Below are positions 6,468 to 11,262 of a DNA stretch of 11,262 nucleotides, one piece after another. The stretch is from Campylobacterota bacterium. Its GTDB lineage: Bacteria > Campylobacterota > Campylobacteria > Campylobacterales > SZUA-545. A model generated the notes under the pieces. The model was not told the origin of the DNA. It did no database searches and saw only the letters and a list, made by a program, of their open reading frames with translations. Every line of letters begins with the position of its first letter. Positions within the stretch are counted from its first letter, which is position 1. The DNA is taken from contig JAUPLZ010000081.1 of NCBI GenBank assembly GCA_030836705.1, positions 1-11,262 of the forward strand, written 5' to 3'. A program made the translations under genes and the position numbers.

Positions 6468-7682
6468 ATGAAAAAAAGAGATATAAAAAAGTGCGTGTTG
6501 GCTTACTCTGGAGGTCTTGATACTTCTATTATTCTAAAATGGCTTGAAGATGAGTATGGGTGCGAAGTTGTTACATTTACGGCGGATTTGGGGCAGGGCG
6601 AAGAGCTTGAGCCTGCAAGAAAAAAGGCGTTAAAGCTTGGAATAAAGCCTGAAAATATTTTTATTGATGATTTAAGAGAAGAGTTTGTTAGGGATTTTGT
6701 ATTCCCGATGTTTAGAGCAAATGCGATTTATGAGGGCGAATATCTTTTGGGAACCTCTATAGCAAGACCGCTTATAGCAAAAAGACAAATGGAGATAGCA
6801 AAGCTAGTAGGAGCTGATGCCGTAGCTCACGGTGCGACCGGAAAAGGAAATGACCAAGTTCGCTTTGAGCTTGGATATTTGAGTTTTGACCCAAGCATAG
6901 CAGTTATTGCGCCGTGGAGAGAGTGGGATATGAATTCTAGAACCTCGCTTTTGGCATATGCTGATAAACACGGAATACCGATAGAAAATAGAGGCGAAGC
7001 CAAGCCGTATTCTATGGACGCAAATCTTTTGCACATTTCTTATGAGGGTGAGTGGCTTGAGAATCCTATGAATGAGCCGGAGAAAAAGATGTGGAGATGG
7101 ACCGTAGATCCGGTTGATGCGCCAAATACTCCAGAGTATATCGAGATAGAATATAAGCACGGAGATCCGTTTAAGCTAAATGGTGTGGAGTTAAGTCCGG
7201 CAGCAATGCTAACAAAATTAAACGAATACGGCAATAAGCACGGAATAGGAAGGGCTGATATTGTGGAGAATCGCTATGTCGGCATGAAAGCAAGAGGGTG
7301 TTATGAAACTCCAGGCGGAACTATAATGCAAAAAGCCCATAGGGCAATTGAGTCAATAACGCTTGATAGAGAAGAAGCACACTTGAAAGATGAGTTAATG
7401 CCAAGATATGCAAAGCTTATTTATACCGGATATTGGTATAGCCCTGAGAGAAAGATGCTTCAAGCAGCAATTGACGAAACTCAAAAATTTGTAAACGGAA
7501 AAGTAAGACTAAAGCTTTACAAAGGAAATGTGATTGTTGTTGGCAGAGAGTCGCCTGATTCGTTATTCTCTGAAGCTCATTCAACTTTTGAAGCGGACGC
7601 AGTTTATAATCAAAAAGATGCAGAAGGTTTTATAAGATTGAATGCACTTAGATTTGTTATAGCCGGCAAGAAGAGAAAGTAA
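6468..7682 (+). CDS. argG: Argininosuccinate synthase
   Basis: ArgG is a cytoplasmic tetrameric enzyme that joins citrulline and aspartate, using ATP and releasing AMP and pyrophosphate, in the penultimate step of arginine synthesis. From ATG 6468 the protein has 404 residues, the usual length of the non-E. coli (short) class. The N-type ATP pyrophosphatase loop SGGLDTS is at 14-20, SIARPLIAK is at 97-105, and the citrulline/aspartate-binding block GATGKGNDQVRFE is at 122-134. The chosen start is supported by the AAGGA site at 6458-6462; the family N-terminus (a short charged lead into VLAYSGGLD) fits it. The gene follows hisD by 32 bases and ends 16 bases before a strong terminator. No other arg genes are nearby, so arginine genes are scattered here. 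Confidence 0.97.
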   Translation: MKKRDIKKCVLAYSGGLDTSIILKWLEDEYGCEVVTFTADLGQGEELEPARKKALKLGIKPENIFIDDLREEFVRDFVFPMFRANAIYEGEYLLGTSIARPLIAKRQMEIAKLVGADAVAHGATGKGNDQVRFELGYLSFDPSIAVIAPWREWDMNSRTSLLAYADKHGIPIENRGEAKPYSMDANLLHISYEGEWLENPMNEPEKKMWRWTVDPVDAPNTPEYIEIEYKHGDPFKLNGVELSPAAMLTKLNEYGNKHGIGRADIVENRYVGMKARGCYETPGGTIMQKAHRAIESITLDREEAHLKDELMPRYAKLIYTGYWYSPERKMLQAAIDETQKFVNGKVRLKLYKGNVIVVGRESPDSLFSEAHSTFEADAVYNQKDAEGFIRLNALRFVIAGKKRK

Positions 7683-7698
7683 TTTTACAAATTGAAGC

Positions 7699-7735
7699 GA
7701 CGCTCTTTTATCAAGAGCGTCCTTTTAGTTTTTTT
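7699..7735 (+). terminator. Intrinsic terminator of argG
   Basis: GACGCTCTT (7699-7707) pairs perfectly over nine bases with AAGAGCGTC (7713-7721) around a TTATC loop, followed by a T-rich tract to 7735. This is a textbook Rho-independent terminator on the plus strand. The T tract overlaps the 3' end of the convergent DUF1622 gene. Read on the minus strand, the hairpin is not followed by a T-run, so it works best in one direction. Confidence 0.92.
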
Positions 7736-8072
7736 CTTCCTTTTGCCAAGGCCATCTTCCTTCAACTTCAAGATATAGTGTTGCACTTAAAAAAGTTCGC
7801 ATCAAAATAATAAGAGCAAGAAGTGATACATTTTGTAGTGAGTTATCTACAATCACTGTTCTTATAATGTCTCCCGCAATTAAAAATTCTAGTCCAAGCA
7901 AAATAGAACGCCCAAGCTGTCTTCTAAATGTATGATAAGCAGTATTTTCTGGAAGTTTATTAAAAGTCATTAAAAATGTTAGGCTGGAGATGACAGAGCC
8001 AATTATTATAACAATAACTCCAAATGCTTCAATGCTGTATCCGACAATCGACATTATTTCAGAAAATCCCAT
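7725..8072 (-). CDS. Small membrane protein of the DUF1622 type
   Basis: A predicted 115-residue inner-membrane protein of unknown function. Hydrophobic segments lie at about 8-35, 57-75 and 82-103, giving probably three membrane spans. Conserved-looking blocks are RRQLGR (50-55), LLGLEFLIAGDIIRT (58-72) and EGRWPW (104-109), which I recognise as the pattern of the DUF1622 family. The C-terminal tail KEEKN is charged. The start is ATG 8072 because GGAG stands six bases before it; a longer frame from TTG 8084 would place that site inside the coding sequence. The gene is last in the minus-strand cluster, 25 bases after radA, and its stop codon lies within the T tract of the argG terminator. The family name comes from memory of the motif; no biochemical role should be assumed. 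Confidence 0.82.
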   Translation of the reverse strand: MGFSEIMSIVGYSIEAFGVIVIIIGSVISSLTFLMTFNKLPENTAYHTFRRQLGRSILLGLEFLIAGDIIRTVIVDNSLQNVSLLALIILMRTFLSATLYLEVEGRWPWQKEEKN

Positions 8073-8078
8073 GATAAA

Positions 8079-8082
8079 CTCC
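8079..8082 (-). promoter_or_regulatory. Ribosome-binding site deciding the start of the DUF1622 gene
   Basis: GGAG on the minus strand is six bases before ATG 8070-8072 (TTGGAGTTTATCATG). It argues against the upstream TTG. Confidence 0.75.
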
Positions 8083-8097
8083 AATTATAAAACTATT

Positions 8098-9453
8098 TTA
8101 CATCCACTCTAGCAGTTTTGCCACCTCATCAACCTCATAGCATTTTATTCCGCTCAATTGATTTTGTGGCTTTTTGGCAATAACTGCCTTTTTAAATCCA
8201 TGAGTAAATGCTTCTTTTAGCCTAGGCTCTATCTGATATGACACTCTAATGTCGCCAATAAGGCTAACCTCTCCTATAAAAATAGTCTGATTATCTATCG
8301 GTCTGTTTTTGTAGCTACTAAGAATAGCGGCTACAATTGCTAGGTCAGTAGCTGTTTCTGTGATTTTGATCCCGCCTGTGATATTAATAAAAACATCGTA
8401 TTGGTTAAACGGAAGGTCAAGTTTTTTTTCTAAAAGCGCAAGTATCATCGTAAGACGATTTGAATCAAAGCCGGTCGCACTTCTTTTTGGATTTGGATAG
8501 CCGCTTTGGCTTACAAGTGCTTGAACTTCGATAATAAGTGGTCTGGTGCCTTCTAAAATGACGCTTTTCGCGCTTCCTGGGCTTTTTATCATTGCAGAAA
8601 AGAATTTTTTTGAAATGTCGCTTGCACTAAATAGTCCATTTTTGCCCATCTCAAAAACACCTATTTCACTTGTCGTACCGAATCTATTTTTAAAAGCTCT
8701 TAATATTCTTATTTCTTTTGAAGAGTCTCCCTCAAAATACAAAACTGTATCAACCATGTGTTCTAGAACTCTAGGACCAGCAATGGAGCCTTCTTTTGTA
8801 ATGTGACCTATTATAAATATAGCGGTGTGCGTTTCTTTGGCAAATCTCATAAGCTCAAAAGTGATTTCTCTTACTTGAGTCACACTTCCAGGAGATGAGC
8901 TTAGTGCGTCCGAATAGATGGTTTGAATAGAATCTATAATGACAAGCTCATATTTTATTTGTGCACTTCTTAGCTCTTCAAAAATTTTTTCCAATCTAAT
9001 CTCTGCTAGAAGATAGAGTTCTTTTTGGTTAGCACCAAGCCTATTGGCTCTTAATTTTATTTGCCCTGCCGATTCTTCGGCTGATACATAAAGTGATTTT
9101 TTGCCATTAAGCGCTAAGTTTCCCGCTACTTTTAAAAGTAGTGTAGATTTTCCAATCCCTGGGCTTCCGCCAATAAGAGTTAAAGAGCCCGGTACGATGC
9201 CCCCGCCAAGTACGCTGTCTAACTCTTTTTCATAAGAGCTTATCCGTTCTATATTGTCTTCTTTTACTTCGGTAATACTTATTGCTTTTTGTTCATCATT
9301 TGTTAAAGAAATTTTTTTTAGTGTGTATTTTTGACTCTCTTCATCAACTTCCAAAAAAGAATCCCAAGCGCCGCAATTGGTGCATTTGCCCATCCATTTT
9401 CCGGAGACAAAGCCACAAGCTTGACACTCATAGATTTTTTTGGGTTTTGCCAT
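8098..9453 (-). CDS. radA: DNA repair protein RadA
   Basis: RadA is a RecA-related hexameric helicase that promotes branch migration of recombination intermediates and, in naturally competent bacteria, integration of incoming DNA. The 451-residue protein has an N-terminal zinc finger (C10, C13, C24, C27), Walker A in GGSPGIGKST (95-104), Walker B ending in VIIDSIQT (171-178), the RadA-specific KNRFG motif (255-259) and a C-terminal Lon-protease-like domain (about 280-451) that acts as a scaffold. Length is normal for the family. The start codon overlaps the ftsY stop by one base (TAATG), which implies translational coupling. It is the third gene in the TlpA-ftsY-radA-DUF1622 cluster. Confidence 0.97.
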   Translation of the reverse strand: MAKPKKIYECQACGFVSGKWMGKCTNCGAWDSFLEVDEESQKYTLKKISLTNDEQKAISITEVKEDNIERISSYEKELDSVLGGGIVPGSLTLIGGSPGIGKSTLLLKVAGNLALNGKKSLYVSAEESAGQIKLRANRLGANQKELYLLAEIRLEKIFEELRSAQIKYELVIIDSIQTIYSDALSSSPGSVTQVREITFELMRFAKETHTAIFIIGHITKEGSIAGPRVLEHMVDTVLYFEGDSSKEIRILRAFKNRFGTTSEIGVFEMGKNGLFSASDISKKFFSAMIKSPGSAKSVILEGTRPLIIEVQALVSQSGYPNPKRSATGFDSNRLTMILALLEKKLDLPFNQYDVFINITGGIKITETATDLAIVAAILSSYKNRPIDNQTIFIGEVSLIGDIRVSYQIEPRLKEAFTHGFKKAVIAKKPQNQLSGIKCYEVDEVAKLLEWM

Positions 9454-10325
9454 TAATTATCTTTTGGTTTAAACATTGAATCAAGAAAAGTATCTACAAA
9501 TTTTTCTGGTTCAAAAGGTATAAGATCATCTTGTTTTTCACCGACCCCTACATACAAAAGAGGAAGCTCTAATTTTTTTACAATACTAAATACGGCTCCG
9601 CCTTTTGCTGTTCCATCTAGTTTGGTTATTATTATCCCGTCTACTCCTACCATCTCATTAAACGCATCTGCTTGCTTTATTGCCGAGTTGCCTTGGGTTC
9701 CATCTAGTATGAGTATTTTTTTGTGAGGCGCTCCGCTATGCGCTTTATCACAAATTCTTACAATCTTTTTTAGCTCATTTGCTAAATTTGTCTGTGTTTG
9801 AAGTCTGCCTGCGGTATCAATTATTACTTTTTGTATGTGTTTTGCTTCGGCTGATTTTATGGTGTCAAATGTCACCGCAGACGGGTCATGACCTTGTTTT
9901 GTGTAGACTATAGGAACTCCAATTTTATCAGACCATCTTTTTAGCTGCTCTATAGCAGCCGCTCTAAATGTATCGCCAGCGCCTAATATAACGCTATACC
10001 CTTGGTTTTTGTATATATTTGCAAGCTTTGCGATAGTTGTTGTTTTTCCTGCCCCATTTACGCCTATGATGAGGGTTACTTCAAAATTACTTATTTGTTT
10101 AGCGGCAAAAGTTGGAAATAGATCAACCAAAACACTTTTTAGGGCTTTCCTGTTTATTTCATTCGGCAGTTGATTCATTATGTATTCAATCAAATCATAA
10201 TCAACATCAGATTCTATTAATATTTCCTCTAGTTTGTCTCGTTCTATATAAACACTGGTTTCTGGAAGAATTTTTTTAATGACCTCAGCTGTTTTTTCAA
10301 GCCCTTTTTTAAAAAAATTAAACAT
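9453..10325 (-). CDS. ftsY: Signal recognition particle receptor FtsY
   Basis: FtsY is the membrane-associated SRP receptor GTPase that docks ribosomes making membrane proteins at the translocon. The 290-residue protein is essentially the NG domain. It has a short amphipathic, basic N-terminal helix (MFNFFKKGLEKTAEVIKK) that can serve as the membrane-targeting sequence, then the helical N domain (about 20-78). The G domain shows GVNGAGKTT (88-96), DTFRAAA (118-124), DTAGR (170-174), TKLDG (234-238) and GVGEKQDDLIPF (260-271). The long acidic A domain of E. coli FtsY is absent, as in many bacteria. It begins three bases after the TlpA stop codon and overlaps radA by one base, so all three are very probably one transcript. 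Confidence 0.97.
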   Translation of the reverse strand: MFNFFKKGLEKTAEVIKKILPETSVYIERDKLEEILIESDVDYDLIEYIMNQLPNEINRKALKSVLVDLFPTFAAKQISNFEVTLIIGVNGAGKTTTIAKLANIYKNQGYSVILGAGDTFRAAAIEQLKRWSDKIGVPIVYTKQGHDPSAVTFDTIKSAEAKHIQKVIIDTAGRLQTQTNLANELKKIVRICDKAHSGAPHKKILILDGTQGNSAIKQADAFNEMVGVDGIIITKLDGTAKGGAVFSIVKKLELPLLYVGVGEKQDDLIPFEPEKFVDTFLDSMFKPKDN

Positions 10326-10328
10326 ATA

Positions 10329-10865
10329 CTATCGACTCAAAACTTTTTTAATATCATTTTCTATCATCGCTTGAGGTACTGCGCCTATATAGTGAGTTAC
10401 ATATTCTCCGTTTTTATCATACATAAACATAGTAGGTACGCCTTTTACTCCGCCAACCAAATTTGTTATTGAGTAATCCTCGCCGGCATCGGTTATTTTA
10501 TAGTTTATACCAAAAAGTTCAACAAAATCTTTAATTTCACTGAGTTGTTTATTTTCTGTAAGTACGCCTATTACCTCAAAGTCATCTTTGTATTTATTTT
10601 GAAGATTTATAAGATATGGTATTTCATCTCTGCAAGGCTGGCATGTTGTGGAAAAAAAACTTAAAAATAATATTTTATTCTCCACCCCTTCTAATTTAAT
10701 ATTTTTAAATTTTTCTATTTTTCCGGAGCTATAATCTACATCTAGCTTGTCTCCATCAATAGTATTTACAACAACACTTCCGCTACTTCCACTTCCTTTT
10801 TCGCCGCAGCCAGTAAAAGTAATCAAAAAAATAGTTGTTAAAAAAAATATAGTTTTTAATTTCAT
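10329..10865 (-). CDS. TlpA-like thioredoxin-fold lipoprotein
   Basis: A predicted exported thiol-disulfide oxidoreductase of 178 residues. The N-terminus MKLKTIFFLTTIFLITFTGC is a lipoprotein signal with Cys20 as the likely lipidated residue, followed by a flexible Gly/Ser linker. The lipobox is slightly unusual (Phe at -3). The thioredoxin-like domain has FFSTTCQPCRDEIPYL with the redox pair Cys75/Cys78 (CQPC) and the cis-proline region GVPT (Pro144). TlpA/ResA relatives reduce or maintain thiols in the periplasm, often for cytochrome c maturation or protein protection; which applies here cannot be told. The start is the second of two adjacent ATGs because GGAG (10871-10874) is five bases before it. 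A longer frame from TTG 10919 would spoil the signal peptide. It is first in the cluster with ftsY and radA. Confidence 0.88.
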   Translation of the reverse strand: MKLKTIFFLTTIFLITFTGCGEKGSGSSGSVVVNTIDGDKLDVDYSSGKIEKFKNIKLEGVENKILFLSFFSTTCQPCRDEIPYLINLQNKYKDDFEVIGVLTENKQLSEIKDFVELFGINYKITDAGEDYSITNLVGGVKGVPTMFMYDKNGEYVTHYIGAVPQAMIENDIKKVLSR

Positions 10866-10870
10866 CATCG

Positions 10871-10874
10871 CTCC
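10871..10874 (-). promoter_or_regulatory. Ribosome-binding site of the TlpA-like gene
   Basis: GGAG on the minus strand stands two bases before the first ATG (10868) and five before the second (10865). This favours the second as the start. Confidence 0.6.
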
Positions 10875-10882
10875 GCTTGTGT

Positions 10883-10907
10883 TATAGTTCGCAGAGTATA
10901 GTATAAA
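10883..10907. promoter_or_regulatory. Divergent promoter region between the TlpA-like gene and the cyclo-ligase gene
   Basis: Only 53 bases separate the two divergent start codons. Plus-strand -10-like boxes are TATAGT (10883-10888 and 10897-10902) and TATAAA (10902-10907). The minus strand reads TATACT at 10900-10905 and TATAAC at 10883-10888. The promoters of the two transcripts must lie here or inside the opposite gene. The exact boxes are uncertain. Confidence 0.45.
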
Positions 10908-10918
10908 AAGGCTGTGCA

Positions 10919-11262
10919 ATGAATAAAGAAGAATGTAGAAAAAAATGTTTAGAAAATTTTAAAAAAAGTGCTACTAATGGGAAATTAAAAAGAGATAAAA
11001 TGGTTGAAGATAGGCTTTTTAAGTTGTTAAAAAAACGCAATTCAAAAAATATTTTAATCTACCTTCCACTTTATTTTGAGGCTAATTTAATGCCGCTTAT
11101 AAAAAGAATGAGAAAAAGTTGTAATTTTTACATACCTTTTATGCAGGATGTTAGTTTTAAGATGGTACCATACAGGTTACCCATAAAAAATTACAAGTTT
11201 AATATTAAGCAGTCTGGAGACTCAAATTTTAAAATATTTAAAGTAGATACGGTTATCGTTCC
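10919..11262 (+). CDS. 5-formyltetrahydrofolate cyclo-ligase family protein, 3' part missing
   Basis: The family converts 5-formyltetrahydrofolate (folinate) to 5,10-methenyltetrahydrofolate with ATP, returning a storage folate to one-carbon metabolism. The visible 114 residues have a basic N-terminal helix (NKEECRKKC), then ILIYLPLYFEANLMPLI (45-61), FYIPFM (70-75), SFKMVPYRLP (79-88) and KFNIKQSGD (93-101). The frame leaves the window in VDTVIV, where the family normally reads into a conserved catalytic-domain strand. These blocks match the family order of an L-P substrate loop, a Y-x-P-x-M segment and a G/N-I-K/R-x-x segment. The sequence is diverged, so specificity is less sure than the family. 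ATG 10919 is preceded by AAAAGG seven bases upstream. Its place beside the TlpA-ftsY-radA cluster matches the C. jejuni arrangement as I recall it. Confidence 0.78.
   Translation, partial: MNKEECRKKCLENFKKSATNGKLKRDKMVEDRLFKLLKKRNSKNILIYLPLYFEANLMPLIKRMRKSCNFYIPFMQDVSFKMVPYRLPIKNYKFNIKQSGDSNFKIFKVDTVIV

Noticed and set aside
6804..7234. Several minus-strand open frames inside argG
   Set aside because: They are shadows of a fully conserved enzyme gene with no start signals of their own.
8404..8416. T8 run in radA, and an A8 run in the TlpA-like gene near 10650, as phase-variable tracts
   Set aside because: Campylobacter phase variation normally uses long G/C tracts. These are short A/T runs of a kind common in AT-rich genes, and both frames are intact.
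8546..8806. 86-residue plus-strand open frame
   Set aside because: It is antisense to the middle of radA and has no recognisable features.

Overview
The window reads as an ordinary chromosomal housekeeping segment of an epsilonproteobacterium, most likely a Campylobacter. The DNA is AT-rich with A/T-ending codons. The proteins have epsilonproteobacterial character: a short PriA, an FtsY reduced to its NG domain, and an outer-membrane phospholipase A. The order TlpA-like lipoprotein, ftsY, radA, with a 5-formyltetrahydrofolate cyclo-ligase gene on the opposite strand, matches what I remember from C. jejuni. The species cannot be fixed from sequence reading alone. I saw no phage, transposase, CRISPR array, rRNA, tRNA or toxin-antitoxin genes.

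Layout. Positions 1-3297 are on the minus strand: the 5' part of priA (its C-terminal end lies beyond base 1), an exported beta-carbonic anhydrase, and a pldA-type outer-membrane phospholipase A1 that starts at TTG. A 201-base divergent region (3298-3498) carries overlapping promoter-like boxes for both strands and a long, hairpin-bearing leader. The plus strand (3499-7682) holds a DEAD-box RNA helicase with an Arg/Gly-rich tail, hisD and argG, and ends in a strong intrinsic terminator. The minus strand (10865 down to 7725) is a tight cluster: TlpA-like thioredoxin lipoprotein, ftsY, radA and a DUF1622-type membrane protein. ftsY and radA overlap by one base (TAATG). A 53-base divergent promoter region separates this cluster from the partial 5-formyltetrahydrofolate cyclo-ligase gene that leaves the window at 11262.

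How the genes relate. The functions are mixed: replication restart (PriA), recombination (RadA), membrane-protein targeting (FtsY), RNA remodelling (DEAD-box helicase), histidine and arginine biosynthesis (HisD, ArgG), envelope functions (phospholipase, carbonic anhydrase, thioredoxin lipoprotein) and folate metabolism. There is no evidence of a new multi-gene system. The points most worth a second look are an Asp where the phospholipase catalytic Asn normally sits, the structured leader of the helicase gene, and the export signal on the carbonic anhydrase. Four starts were refined by ribosome-binding-site position: argG at 6468, the DUF1622 gene at 8072, the TlpA gene at 10865, and pldA at a TTG.
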